Positions 15,934 through 27,649 are shown, counted from the first letter of the stretch. The stretch: DNA of 64,000 nucleotides from Candidatus Chlorohelix allophototropha (GCF_030389965.1 NZ_CP128400.1:2356001-2420000), one strand, 5' to 3'. Numbers and translations: made by a program. Notes: generated by a model from the sequence alone, not told the origin.

Positions 15934-17406
15934 TTAATGCATCCCGGTTTTAATCAGATCGTGTTTATGCGAGCGCATGTAGAGGACACTCCACAGCGAG
16001 ATAAAGCCAAGAATTGCGGAGTAGAGCATCAATCCATAGAAACCGCCAGCATCAACAAAAATACTGCCTAGCAAAGTTCCTAACAACTGCCCGATACCCA
16101 GTAAAACCGAATATAAGCCCATTACTGCGCCACGTTTACCGGGCATTGTTTCGGATATTGCGCCCAAGTGAGTCAAAGAGGAGGGCGTGAAGCCGCTCAA
16201 CACCATTATTCCTAGCAAGGCTATCGGAATCATGCTAAATACCAGCGTCTTGCCATTGCTTGAGAGAGTTGCAGGATTATCAGCCGCGCTATTTATAATG
16301 CAGAAAGCTATAATTGCGACTAACAGCCCGCTCAAGCCGATTAACATTACGGTGGTGCGCCTAAAGCGTGGTAATACGAAAGTCCATAAACCCATGCCAA
16401 TCAGGAAAAACAAACCAAAAACGCCAACCAACGCGGTGGCTTCGCTTTGTCCAAACCCTCCGTACAGGAGTTGATCGGGATGGCGTTTATCCGCATCCTG
16501 TCCGGCAAGCAGGAAATTATAATTATGTATAACGCTGCCAATAAAATGTATTACTCTAGGCGAACTTTGCGGGAAAGAAGCGGGTTCAAAAGCGCGATTA
16601 GCATTCGGGGTTGGGTATGCCAGCATAATAGTTATCAGGCTAATCCACGCGCCTACCATCATATTTACCGAAAGCCACGCCGGCATAAAAGTAAAAACTT
16701 GCTTTTCGCGGATAACATCGAGGCTTGCAAATAGAGAGCCATGATTACTACTTTGTTCTTCCCGTGATAGGCTTTCTTGCATAAAGAAGAATATAGTCAG
16801 GAAACAAAGCGCCTGTAGCCCAATCACTACAAAAAATCCGGCTGTCCCTAAAAAGTGGCTAACCTGCCCACCGAAAGGAATTGCCAGCGCAAGACCACCC
16901 ACCGTAGCGATTTCAAACCCAGTCATAACACGGGCGCGCAATTTGTCCGCGCCAATAGTGGCATCCGTTAGGTATCCGAGGTTAGCGGGGGTATTAAGGG
17001 CGGTTGCCGCGCCTTCTAGCAAGCGTCCTGCCATTATCAGCAATAGCAAGGTTATCAACTCCAAATTGAATTGCTCGGCGTTAGGACGAGGGAATAAGAA
17101 TGAGGCAATTGCCATCAATAGCGCCGCCAACGCCCCAACTATCGGGGCATATAGCATGTAGGGTTTGCGCCCATGGCGATCAGAAAGTGCACCCACGATA
17201 GGGGCAAGCAATAGTTCACTTACGTAGAAAGCTTCGATTACGATTACTACCAAAGCAGCAGATTCAAAGTTCTTACCGAGGTAAAAGCCAAGCACTACGA
17301 AACTTGTACGGCTGGCAATGCGTAAAAGCAATACTGAAAAAATACTGGCAATAATTGAAAGCCGATTTACCAGCAGCTTCTCTTTAGTATCTTTATGAAC
17401 AATCAT
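15934..17406 (-). CDS. MFS transporter
   Basis: A 490-residue major facilitator protein with about 12 hydrophobic segments. The loop 2-3 signature reads G-A-L-S-D-R-H-G-R-K-P (about 76-86), and a large loop lies between helices 7 and 8 (about 255-325, Asn/Pro/Phe-rich), longer than in most family members. It probably exports or imports a small molecule by proton exchange; the substrate is not visible. It ends 1 nt before the SLOG gene and begins 31 nt after the peptidase gene, within a five-gene minus-strand run. Whether the transport step serves the SLOG/SLATT module or merely shares its transcript is unknown. Confidence 0.85.
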   Translation of the reverse strand: MIVHKDTKEKLLVNRLSIIASIFSVLLLRIASRTSFVVLGFYLGKNFESAALVVIVIEAFYVSELLLAPIVGALSDRHGRKPYMLYAPIVGALAALLMAIASFLFPRPNAEQFNLELITLLLLIMAGRLLEGAATALNTPANLGYLTDATIGADKLRARVMTGFEIATVGGLALAIPFGGQVSHFLGTAGFFVVIGLQALCFLTIFFFMQESLSREEQSSNHGSLFASLDVIREKQVFTFMPAWLSVNMMVGAWISLITIMLAYPTPNANRAFEPASFPQSSPRVIHFIGSVIHNYNFLLAGQDADKRHPDQLLYGGFGQSEATALVGVFGLFFLIGMGLWTFVLPRFRRTTVMLIGLSGLLVAIIAFCIINSAADNPATLSSNGKTLVFSMIPIALLGIMVLSGFTPSSLTHLGAISETMPGKRGAVMGLYSVLLGIGQLLGTLLGSIFVDAGGFYGLMLYSAILGFISLWSVLYMRSHKHDLIKTGMH

Positions 17407-17437
17407 TTAAAACCCTTACCGCAGTGGTTTAAGTTGG

Positions 17438-18514
17438 CTACAGGCAAATTAATTCTTTGGGAGAGCGCGGCAATACTTCTGCGCCCGCTGCTGTAACCAG
17501 CAAATCATCTTCTATTCTTACGCCACCCCAATTACTATAATACAAACCGGGTTCTACTGTCACCACCATTCCCGGTTCGAGGGGGGTAGTATCTAGCGTG
17601 GATAGGAAGGGGGCTTCATGTACTTCTCGTCCGAGGCTATGCCCAAGGCTGTGCAAGAAATAATCCAGTTCCCCGGCTTTCTCCAATATTTGGCGAGAAA
17701 CAGCATCCACTTCTTTGCAGATTGCGCCCGGTTTTACCGCTTCTACTCCCGCCAATTGTGCCGCAAGTACCAACTGATAAATTTCACGTTGGCGCGAGTC
17801 TGGTTCACCTACAAAGATAGTGCGGGTAATATCTGAATTATAGCCCTCAAAATGCGCTCCAAAATCAATGGTGACAAATTCGCCCTGCTGTATTACCTTC
17901 TCGCTGGCACGACCATGCGGTAAGGCGCTGCGCCAACCACTTGCCACGATAGTGTCAAAGGCGTTGCGCTCTGCTCCCAAACGGCGCATTGTAAATTCCA
18001 GTTCGATAGCCACATCACGCTCGGTGATTCCCGGCTTGATAAAGCCTAGAATATGCTCAAAAGCGTCATCGGCAATCGCTACCGCTTTTTTAATTAACGC
18101 CACCTCTTGCGGGTCTTTGCAACGCCGCAATTTGGAAATATCTCCGCTAGTGGGTATCCAATTAATGCCGGGTAATTTTTCAGTCCAGCTTTTATATTCT
18201 GCAAAGGTAAGCTGCTCTGCTTCAAACCCCATACGTTCGATGCCTATGCGCTTGATTTCAGCCGCGACATTTTCTTCGTAAGGGCGTTGAATGCGGATTA
18301 CGTTCCAGCCTTGCGCCTGCGCGGTTGCCTGTTCGGTATAGCGTCCGTCAGTAAACAAAACTGCTTCTGTAGCAGTAATTAGCAAAAAACCGTAGCTGCC
18401 GGTAAAGCCGCTCAAATATGCCCGATTTTCCGGTTTGGTTACAAAGACAGCCTCAAGGTTGCCATTATTTTGTGACAGGTACTCACGTACTCGGCTTAAA
18501 CGTTCGCTGGTCAT
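17438..18514 (-). CDS. M24 metallopeptidase, Xaa-Pro aminopeptidase/dipeptidase
   Basis: The 358-residue protein has an N-terminal creatinase-like domain (1-125) and a C-terminal pita-bread domain. All five metal ligands are visible: D217 (V-T-I-D-F-G-A), D228 (N-S-D-I-T-R-T), H292 (S-L-G-H-S-L-G), E321 (T-V-E-P-G-L-Y) and E335 (R-I-E-D-D). It should remove N-terminal residues preceding proline, using two Mn or Co ions, in the cytoplasm. Length and R-x-C-K-D-x-x-E fit the PepP/PepQ-type family common in Gram-positives and Chloroflexota. An AAGGTGA ribosome-binding site precedes the ATG. It lies 47 nt after the TPR gene and 31 nt before the MFS gene. Confidence 0.92.
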   Translation of the reverse strand: MTSERLSRVREYLSQNNGNLEAVFVTKPENRAYLSGFTGSYGFLLITATEAVLFTDGRYTEQATAQAQGWNVIRIQRPYEENVAAEIKRIGIERMGFEAEQLTFAEYKSWTEKLPGINWIPTSGDISKLRRCKDPQEVALIKKAVAIADDAFEHILGFIKPGITERDVAIELEFTMRRLGAERNAFDTIVASGWRSALPHGRASEKVIQQGEFVTIDFGAHFEGYNSDITRTIFVGEPDSRQREIYQLVLAAQLAGVEAVKPGAICKEVDAVSRQILEKAGELDYFLHSLGHSLGREVHEAPFLSTLDTTPLEPGMVVTVEPGLYYSNWGGVRIEDDLLVTAAGAEVLPRSPKELICL

Positions 18515-18561
18515 AATTCACCTTTTATATTTGTACTACCAAAAAAGTCTAAGTAAAGCTG

Positions 18562-19275
18562 CTATTTGGTCGCAGTTGGAGTAGGCTTGACACGCACCTT
18601 CCCCTGTTTAATATCATCAATCATAGTCTGCGCCAATTTGGAAGCCTCAGTATTAGGCGAGAGGGTTAATACCTTTTCCAGATATGGCACTGCCTGCGGT
18701 GGGTCGCTAAGATATAGGGTTGTACCCAACCATATCAACGCCGACACGTTATTTTGATCTTCACTCAGGACAGTACGAAAGGCTTGCTCAGCTTGTTTTA
18801 GTCGCTGCGTTTGGAGATAGGCAGTGCCGAGACTGACATAGGCTACGTGGCGATCATCAACAGAAACTTTGTCGGGCGAAGTATTAGCAACATTTACGGA
18901 TAGTTCAAACGCCGATATTGCGGCGGGATAGTCCTTTTTGCAATCTTGGTTATAAGTACCCCAATCCATCAAGGTGACAAAATCATTTGAATTTTGGCGA
19001 AGCGCTTGCCTCAAACGATTCTCTTCTACTGGGTCGGTACAACTTTGATTGGCGATGTCTGTCGCTGAAGGAATAGCAGAGTTCTGATGGACAAAGGCAA
19101 AAATACTACCCGCGCCTACACTTAACGCAAGTAAGCCTAGCATTATATAGCGTAAAATACGCGGTGCAGGGGCTGAACTTTGTTTTGAGACGGAGGGGGT
19201 TTTTACTTGGTTCCGCTCTTCAGTTCCAATTTCAGAATCAACTTGTGATTGCCGCTTTTCGGTTGAATTATCCAT
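18562..19275 (-). CDS. Membrane-anchored TPR protein
   Basis: The 237-residue protein has a hydrophilic N-terminus (1-38), one membrane helix (about 40-63) and an extracytoplasmic region with at least three tetratricopeptide repeats (about 105-220; for example A-Y-V-S-L-G-T-A-Y-L-Q-T-Q-R-L-K-Q-A-E-Q-A-F). TPR domains bind other proteins; no partner can be named. It heads the minus-strand run that continues with the M24 peptidase, MFS, SLOG and SLATT genes. A TATAAT lies shortly upstream (around 19290) with a TTTACA at a rather long 19-bp spacing. Confidence 0.8.
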   Translation of the reverse strand: MDNSTEKRQSQVDSEIGTEERNQVKTPSVSKQSSAPAPRILRYIMLGLLALSVGAGSIFAFVHQNSAIPSATDIANQSCTDPVEENRLRQALRQNSNDFVTLMDWGTYNQDCKKDYPAAISAFELSVNVANTSPDKVSVDDRHVAYVSLGTAYLQTQRLKQAEQAFRTVLSEDQNNVSALIWLGTTLYLSDPPQAVPYLEKVLTLSPNTEASKLAQTMIDDIKQGKVRVKPTPTATK

Positions 19276-19383
19276 AGCAGTGGTATTATAACTTTCTTGT
19301 GGGCGAATTTGTAAATATATATACTTTACAGTATGTTAACATCAGGTCGTTGAAGCGTCAACGCTAGCTAAGTAAAGGTATGA

Positions 19384-20250
19384 TTAATGAAAAATGGGAG
19401 ATGGTCGCTGACGGGTCATATTCCAAGTCAGGTTGTTGTATTTCTCAGTTACCAACCTTGTAGCAAGCTCACTTTCAGATGACGTAACTGTATCTTCTAG
19501 CAGATTTACTTCCAACCCCTTCGCAAATCCGCTTATAAATGCCTTCTCAATTTCCTCAAAGGCAATTTCACTTCCCAATATCTGACTGATACTGATCAAT
19601 CGTGCGCCAACCTGCTCAATCGCCTCGGTTCTATTCAAGCGAGGCGGCGGCTTCAAGGCGGTAAAGAGCCTTTCCATATCAACTGAAACCAATATTGTGC
19701 CTTGCTGTAACATGCTATCGCCGCGCCGAGCTTGTGCGCTCCCGATTACTTTTCGCCCCTGATAGGTCACCTCATAGGCGCTTGGTGCGTCAAAACAAGC
19801 GGCGGTATTGGCAACTACTTTAGCATTTTCTTTTCCGGCAAGGCTGGCTTCAATCCCCAAATTTTTTAACCCTATCAATAGGGCATTGCTAATGCGGCGA
19901 TATGATTCAAGGATTCCGCCTGCAATTCCCGGTTCATCTCCGGCGGCGATTACGCTATAGGTTAGCTCACTACTTTCATGTAGAATTGCGCGTCCCCCTG
20001 TTGGTCTTCTGACCCAATCAAGCGCGAGGGCTTTGCAACCGTCAAAATCCACCTCACGCTCGGCACGTTGCGCATAGCCTAGCGAGAGACAAGCCGGTTG
20101 CCAGCTATAAAACCTGATAATCGGCAGCGGTTTCTCATTATTCTGATGTTGTGCAAGGTAGTTTTCGAGTAAAGCCTCATCCAACGCCATATTCCAAGCG
20201 CCGGAGTTATGCCCACTTCTGATAAGTCTCCAATTATTTTTGTTACCCAT
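19384..20250 (-). CDS. Lipoate-protein ligase A family (LplA/LipM-type)
   Basis: A 288-residue BPL/LplA-fold protein. It opens N-W-R-L-I-R-S-G then N-M-A-L-D-E-A-L-L, has R-R-P-T-G-G-R-A-I-L-H near 75-85 in place of the usual R-R-x-S-G-G-G-x-V-x-H, and carries the lysine of the active site in G-R-K-V-I-G-S-A-Q. Members attach lipoate or octanoate to E2 or GcvH proteins. The frame extends 18 codons upstream to an ATG at 20304; I prefer the ATG at 20250 because the family starts directly at x-x-W-R-L-I, and a TATAAT lies about 10 nt before it, suggesting a very short or absent leader. Whether it is a ligase or an octanoyltransferase cannot be settled from sequence. Confidence 0.82.
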   Translation of the reverse strand: MGNKNNWRLIRSGHNSGAWNMALDEALLENYLAQHQNNEKPLPIIRFYSWQPACLSLGYAQRAEREVDFDGCKALALDWVRRPTGGRAILHESSELTYSVIAAGDEPGIAGGILESYRRISNALLIGLKNLGIEASLAGKENAKVVANTAACFDAPSAYEVTYQGRKVIGSAQARRGDSMLQQGTILVSVDMERLFTALKPPPRLNRTEAIEQVGARLISISQILGSEIAFEEIEKAFISGFAKGLEVNLLEDTVTSSESELATRLVTEKYNNLTWNMTRQRPSPIFH

Positions 20251-20465
20251 AGGTTTAATTATAGTAATATTTCCCAAATTTGTATGCAATAAAGTGTATC
20301 TCATGCTACTATAATAATATTGTCGCTTTAAAGATATAGCTTACACTGCATACTGGTAACGAGGCTATAGTGGTAGTGGGAAGAAGAACGAGAATATGGT
20401 TGATCAAGTTTTATAGGCTAAAATTTATCAAATTAATAGCCAGAATGAAGAGCGATTTTTAAAAA

Positions 20466-22064
20466 ATGAAAAAAAATCCTAACTTGCAAGACAAGAATGG
20501 TGCCCGCAAGAAAGGTTTGTCTATCTGGGTATGGATAGCAGGTTCTCTCCTAATTGTGTTATTGGGTATCGGTATTTACGGCTTTACTCGTTTTAACAGT
20601 TTTAAGGATGATACTTTTGGTGGTCGGGATGAAGTTTCTCTACTGAATACCACATCTACTTCTTCAAATCTCACATCCGGCACAACAACTTCCTTAACCC
20701 CTATTTCCGCTCCGGCGACAGTTTCAATAGTAACAACCTTGCCGCCTACTGCTACTCCAGAACCGGCTGACCCTATTGTACAGAAAATAAGGCGGGGCGA
20801 AAAAGTAAGTCTTATGATACTTGGCTATGGCGGTGGTGGTCACGATGGCGGCTATCTCACCGATACTATACTTCAGGTGATTTTTGACCCGGCGAAAAAA
20901 GCCGTCACAATGGTCAGTATTCCGCGTGATTTGTGGGTTTTCGTACCCTATGGCGGCACAAAAACGGGCTATTGGGGCAAAGTTAACTCAGCTTTTTCCT
21001 ATATTATGGAAAATAACGATACCAAAGGGCTTTCCAGCCGCTATCGTTATAATTCTGAGAACTTTAATTCACGGGTGGATGCTGCCTCTATTCTCACCAA
21101 AGATATTATTGAAAATATTACGGGTGTGCCGGTTGACTACTGGGCAGTAGTGAGTTTTGACGGTTTCAGGCAATTTATAAATGCTATCGGTGGTGTTTAT
21201 CTAAATGTTGAAAAGACCTTCGATGATTACGAATATCCTCGCAATGATGACCCAAGCATTGACCCCGGTTATATGCATATCCACTTTGATGCTGGTTGGC
21301 AAACCTTGAACGGTGAACGCGCGATTGAGTATTCGCGTAGCCGTCACTCTTTGCAGGATGGCAACGATTTTGGACGTAGCAAACGGCAGATGAATGTTAT
21401 TCAGGCTGTAAAGGATAAAGTTACAAAACCGGATATTTTGCTCAAAGCCTTGCCGATTATGGATGCTTTGCAGGGGAAAGTACGCACCAGCCTTAGTTTT
21501 GATCGGGTTACTGCGCTGGCAAGTTATTTCCGTTCTTCGGAAGGCTCTAGCCTGACCAGCGGGGTGTATTTTGTACCGATGGTTCTGAGCAATACGAATT
21601 ACTTGACCGACTCGAATTCAGACCCAAGTATTTATTACCTAGAGCCGATTGAAGGTGAAGGGAATTACAAGGCGATTCAGGAGTGGATTCGTAATGCACT
21701 GCTATATCCTGAGCTTAAACGTGAAAATCTGACCTTACAGGTGCAAAATGCTACCGGTTTATCCAAACCGGGCGTTACTGCTTCAACCCTATTAAAGGAG
21801 CAAGGTCTTACCGTTTTGGAACCACAATGGGCTACTTCCCAACTCTTTACGCAGATTGTGGATTATACAAACGGAAAAGGCGCTGCCAGTTTGAAAGCCT
21901 TGCGCAATGTCTTTCCGACTGTACCGATAACGCAAAGAGACATTCCTTATAAGGGTTACACCGGACCGGATGTAGTGATAGTGTTGGGCAAAGACTATAG
22001 CAAGGATAACAGCTTTGACATCATCACTAACACAGATTTATATTCTCCATCCATAAAAAATTAG
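20466..22064 (+). CDS. LytR-CpsA-Psr (LCP) family cell-wall polymer ligase
   Basis: The 532-residue protein has a cytoplasmic N-terminus, one membrane helix (about 20-42), a Ser/Thr-rich linker and an LCP catalytic domain starting near 110. That domain has Y-L-T-D-T-I-L-Q (metal-binding Asp), V-S-I-P-R-D-L-W-V and, later, Y-S-R-S-R-H with the conserved Arg residues that hold the polyprenyl pyrophosphate. A LytR_C-type C-terminal domain follows (about 420-525, beginning L-T-L-Q-V-Q-N-A-T-G). LCP enzymes move glycopolymers from lipid carriers to peptidoglycan or protein outside the membrane. It is a single gene, ending before a hairpin terminator shared with the convergent phosphotransferase gene. 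Confidence 0.92.
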   Translation: MKKNPNLQDKNGARKKGLSIWVWIAGSLLIVLLGIGIYGFTRFNSFKDDTFGGRDEVSLLNTTSTSSNLTSGTTTSLTPISAPATVSIVTTLPPTATPEPADPIVQKIRRGEKVSLMILGYGGGGHDGGYLTDTILQVIFDPAKKAVTMVSIPRDLWVFVPYGGTKTGYWGKVNSAFSYIMENNDTKGLSSRYRYNSENFNSRVDAASILTKDIIENITGVPVDYWAVVSFDGFRQFINAIGGVYLNVEKTFDDYEYPRNDDPSIDPGYMHIHFDAGWQTLNGERAIEYSRSRHSLQDGNDFGRSKRQMNVIQAVKDKVTKPDILLKALPIMDALQGKVRTSLSFDRVTALASYFRSSEGSSLTSGVYFVPMVLSNTNYLTDSNSDPSIYYLEPIEGEGNYKAIQEWIRNALLYPELKRENLTLQVQNATGLSKPGVTASTLLKEQGLTVLEPQWATSQLFTQIVDYTNGKGAASLKALRNVFPTVPITQRDIPYKGYTGPDVVIVLGKDYSKDNSFDIITNTDLYSPSIKN

Positions 22065-22089
22065 CGGGTATAACACAGGGATTACAGAC

Positions 22090-22107
22090 AAGGGGCTTAT
22101 GCCCCTT
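22090..22107. terminator. Hairpin terminator between convergent LCP and phosphotransferase genes
   Basis: AAGGGGC-TTAT-GCCCCTT lies 26 nt after the LCP stop. Its core and left flank (ACAGAC) are almost the same as those of the terminator at 53987-54005, suggesting a repeated terminator module. No long U-run follows on the plus strand. Confidence 0.6.
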
Positions 22108-22180
22108 ACCTGAAAACTATTTACGGATTTATTTCTCAACTGAAGCGGCGCTACTAATTATATTTGCACGTATTCAGCAA

Positions 22181-24862
<2,682 letters not shown>

Positions 24863-24884
24863 CTATTTCACGTCCGTTTTTATG

Positions 24885-26162
24885 CTAAGCTATTTGCCAG
24901 AAACGCAAGGTGCCATCATCTCCCCCTGCTATTAGTACCCCTGCACTACCCCATGACAGCGTATTTATCGGCTTGTTGCCGGTATTTATCTCGAATAAAA
25001 ATTGCCCGGTTATGGCGTTCCATAAACTGATTCTTCCCGATGCTGGCACATTGGCGGTAGCAAGCCATTTTGAATCGGGTGAGAAAGCAACACGCTTGCC
25101 TAGCTTTAATTGATCACGCGGAATACTTAGCGAATCTTCGTATTGCGCTTTACCCAGTAATTTGCTAACCGACAAAGAGGTTTGGGTCGGGGCTTCAAAA
25201 CGCGCCATTTTGAAATCTTCAGCGGTAACAGCCAGCATTTTGCCATCCGCCGACCATGCCACGCCTTGCGGTTTTTCGCTTGTAACTCGCACCGCCCCAG
25301 CCGCAGTATAACTAAGCCCGTTTGCCAATTGATGCACTTTTAAATACTCGTCTGCAATTAGCTTGCCATCGGGCGACCAAGCAAAGAACCCGGCGTAATC
25401 GGCGTTAAAGCTATACAACTGAGTGTAATATTCGCTATCCCAGATAACCAGTGTGCCTTCGTTACCTAATCCGGCGATATATTTACCATCGGGGGAAAAG
25501 CTCACTTCTACTTGCTCTCCGAAGTTAACCGATGAGGCATCCGGTCTTAATCTGGCTGCGCCCGGACGCAAGCGATTGTCAATACTATCCCAACGCCACA
25601 TATTGGTGATGCCGTGAAACCCGCCTGCCACAAGCTTACGCCCGTCTGCCGCCCAACTCAGCGAAGCTGCGCCCCGCTCATCTGGGTCAGAGGCGTTTAT
25701 ATAATATATCTGGAATTTGCCGCTTGCCACTTCCATTAGCCATATTTGGTAGCGACTCGAAAATGCCAACCATTTACGGTCATACGATAAAGCGGCGGCA
25801 GTAATACCACCCGGTACACCGGAAAATTGCCCGATACTGATGGCTTTGGAAGGAGTCGAAATCGGCGCAGCTATATTGCTAAAAGCCGGAATTTTCCCGT
25901 TTAATGATGGTGATGGGGCAGGAGTAGGGGTTGGCGCAACCTCATCCTCATTTGACTGGGAGAACTCAATTGGCACAGTCGGTTGGGCTGCCTCAGTCGC
26001 GGCTAAGGCAGCAATAATTGTAGCTTGCGCGGCTACATCAGGCGTGCCGGAAGGAGTAGTTTTGTTTATAGGAATAGTCGGGGAATTATCTCCACACGCT
26101 ATTAAGAGTATGGAAAGCATAATGCCAACTAGTAATTTAGGTACTAATTTATATACATTCAT
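24885..26162 (-). CDS. WD40-repeat lipoprotein
   Basis: A 425-residue secreted lipoprotein: signal peptide with L-I-A-C lipobox (Cys23), then an Ala/Pro/Thr-rich linker to about residue 95, then a beta-propeller of roughly six or seven WD40-like blades. Clear blade units include F-S-P-D-G-K-Y-I-A-G-L-G and W-S-P-D-G-K-L-I-A-D, each followed by a strand. Such domains are binding platforms; no partner or enzymatic motif is seen. It starts close upstream of a divergent TPR-MshEN gene and ends 88 nt upstream of the rph gene on the same strand, so some read-through into rph is possible. Confidence 0.85.
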   Translation of the reverse strand: MNVYKLVPKLLVGIMLSILLIACGDNSPTIPINKTTPSGTPDVAAQATIIAALAATEAAQPTVPIEFSQSNEDEVAPTPTPAPSPSLNGKIPAFSNIAAPISTPSKAISIGQFSGVPGGITAAALSYDRKWLAFSSRYQIWLMEVASGKFQIYYINASDPDERGAASLSWAADGRKLVAGGFHGITNMWRWDSIDNRLRPGAARLRPDASSVNFGEQVEVSFSPDGKYIAGLGNEGTLVIWDSEYYTQLYSFNADYAGFFAWSPDGKLIADEYLKVHQLANGLSYTAAGAVRVTSEKPQGVAWSADGKMLAVTAEDFKMARFEAPTQTSLSVSKLLGKAQYEDSLSIPRDQLKLGKRVAFSPDSKWLATANVPASGRISLWNAITGQFLFEINTGNKPINTLSWGSAGVLIAGGDDGTLRFWQIA

Positions 26163-26234
26163 TGGTAACTATCTCTTAAGCTGCCTACAATTTTTTTGAT
26201 TATACCATCAACTTTAGACCGAGTTGTAATATTA

Positions 26235-26266
26235 TTGCAATACTGCTGCAATTATCACTTAATATT
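26235..26266. repeat. TTGCA/TGCAA inverted-repeat element (copy 1)
   Basis: TTGCA-ATACTGC-TGCAA followed by TTATCACTTAATATT. A segment at 43966-43995 matches 25 of the 30 bases of 26237-26266 and also carries TTGCA/TGCAA arms. Here it lies about 60-90 nt before the TPR-MshEN start codon, where a regulator could bind. Confidence 0.45.
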
Positions 26267-26326
26267 AAGTTGTTACTCTGTATACAGAAGAACAAACCTT
26301 TCAATATAAAGAAAGAAAGGCAGCAT

Positions 26327-26887
26327 ATGTATACAGTAGTCACAGTTGACCCGAAAATAGCAATAAACACATTATTAAAACATGGATTAGCCAAAGCGCG
26401 AATGGGTGACAAGGAAAGCGCGCGAGCTTGTTTTGAACAGGTGTACGAGGTAGAACCTGAAAATGAAATTGCTTTGTTCGGACTAGCTTACTTTGCTTCC
26501 AACCCTTTTGATGCTAAAGATTATCTTAAGCAATTGCTGGTGAAGAACCCAGAAAATAAAACTGCTAGGATATTTTACAATAAAGTTTACTTTCGCTGTC
26601 TAGAGCTTGAGGTCATTCTTAAGAATTCAGCGCTTTTAAATAAATGGACGAGTGGTAGTGATAATGATAAAGAAGCTCTTCCGCGCTTAGGTACTTACCT
26701 AATAAAAAAGAGATATATAAACGAGGAACAACTTGTTACCGCTCTGAAATTCCAAAAGTATCTGACCAATTGCAGCATTAAAGAAAAGATTGGGCAGGTG
26801 TTTGTCTCACTAGGGTTAATCAGCCAAGAGAAGTTGGAAGAGGTACTTACCGACCTAAAGCTTGAGTTTAACAGTCGTTTCATCTGA
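26327..26887 (+). CDS. TPR plus MshEN-like protein (possible c-di-GMP receptor)
   Basis: I start this 186-residue protein at the ATG at 26327, preceded by GAAAGAAAGG; the frame opens earlier with a TTG lacking such a site. Residues about 10-85 form tetratricopeptide-like helices (A-R-M-G-D-K-E-S-A-R-A-C-F-E-Q). Residues about 120-178 carry two GspE-N/MshEN-type units: R-L-G-x-x-L-I-x-x-x-x-I-N-x-x-x-L-x-x-A-L-x-x-Q and K-I-G-x-x-F-V-x-x-G-L-I-S-x-x-x-L-x-x-V-L. Canonical MshEN domains bind cyclic di-GMP through RLG...G...L...Q motifs; here the first unit has Arg in place of the second Gly. No secretion ATPase is nearby, so it is a free-standing sensor or adaptor candidate. Confidence 0.65.
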   Translation: MYTVVTVDPKIAINTLLKHGLAKARMGDKESARACFEQVYEVEPENEIALFGLAYFASNPFDAKDYLKQLLVKNPENKTARIFYNKVYFRCLELEVILKNSALLNKWTSGSDNDKEALPRLGTYLIKKRYINEEQLVTALKFQKYLTNCSIKEKIGQVFVSLGLISQEKLEEVLTDLKLEFNSRFI

Positions 26888-27033
26888 ACTAAGCCTTAAG
26901 ATCTAGAAACTAGTTCAACTGATTACCAAATTGAAATTAATCCTTTTTCAAATGGTAATATGATAAATATCGCAGTATTATATAATCATCTACAGTAAAA
27001 TTATTTGAAGATAGACTGATTCCAATCAAAGAA

Positions 27034-27064
27034 AAAGGGCTGACGAGCATGGCCGTCTCCCTTT
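27034..27064 (+). terminator. Hairpin (possible terminator of the TPR-MshEN gene)
   Basis: AAAGGG (27034-27039) pairs with CCCTTT (27059-27064), and GACG/CGTC form the inner stem. It lies about 150 nt after the stop codon and is followed by ACCAAGTTTCTATA. Confidence 0.45.
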
Positions 27065-27102
27065 ACCAAGTTTCTATAAACTCTGTAGAAACACTGTAAA
27101 GT

Positions 27103-27122
27103 CCCTACCGCAGATGGTAGGG
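27103..27122. terminator. Hairpin terminator after the 74-aa protein gene
   Basis: CCCTACC-GCAGAT-GGTAGGG has perfect 7-bp arms. It lies 23 nt beyond the stop of the minus-strand 74-residue gene, and on that strand is followed by ACTTTACAG; on the plus strand by CTTTATTA. It may serve both directions. Confidence 0.65.
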
Positions 27123-27145
27123 CTTTATTAGTTTATATCGGAAAT

Positions 27146-27370
27146 TTAATCTGCGGCGACTGCTTCACGCTCAGGGCATGGTATCGCGATGCACTCATCG
27201 AGGGTACGGCTGCAACCGCTGCATTGGGTTTGGCTGAGATACATTTGCGCTTCGTTAACTGCTTCTTCCCACTTGGCGGTTAACTCCCTATCGCCCTTTA
27301 CCTGCCCGCTTGCTTCTTTAAGGCATACTACCAAATTTTGAATATATTTGCCTGATTCTCTGTTTATCAT
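27146..27370 (-). CDS. Small cysteine-containing protein (74 aa), unknown function
   Basis: The product begins MINRESGKYIQNLVVCLKEA and ends with a Cys-rich segment: C-S-G-C, then C-I-A-I-P-C, in the last 25 residues. The C-x2-C ... C-x4-C arrangement could bind zinc, but I recognise no named family. A good AGGAG ribosome-binding site lies before the ATG, and a clean hairpin terminator follows, so it appears to be a genuine single-gene unit. No functional link to its neighbours is apparent. Confidence 0.65.
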   Translation of the reverse strand: MINRESGKYIQNLVVCLKEASGQVKGDRELTAKWEEAVNEAQMYLSQTQCSGCSRTLDECIAIPCPEREAVAAD

Positions 27371-27649
27371 TGCCTTTACTCCTTGAATAACATTACTTCT
27401 ACCCCTTATCGTATTTTGATTCTATCCGGCGAAAGTAAATAACTGGGTAAAAAAGGTGGAAATCTGGTAAACAAGGACATAGCAATAGTATGGGAAAAAA
27501 AAACATTGCTGCGATGAGGGGTCACCGATGTTTTTACTTGTCAAGAGGGTCGTATCAAAACTAAACAATCTTTTTTTTAGACAAACCAAAATTACCCTAA
27601 TTGAAATTAAGGTTATAACTTGTTATTAGTGACTGAATCTTACCCCGTC
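27371..27649. other. Intergenic region beside the transposase remnant
   Basis: An AT-rich stretch with A/T homopolymers (for example around 27496 and 27570). I find no gene, promoter pair or clear terminal inverted repeat that would mark the element's edge. Confidence 0.3.
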
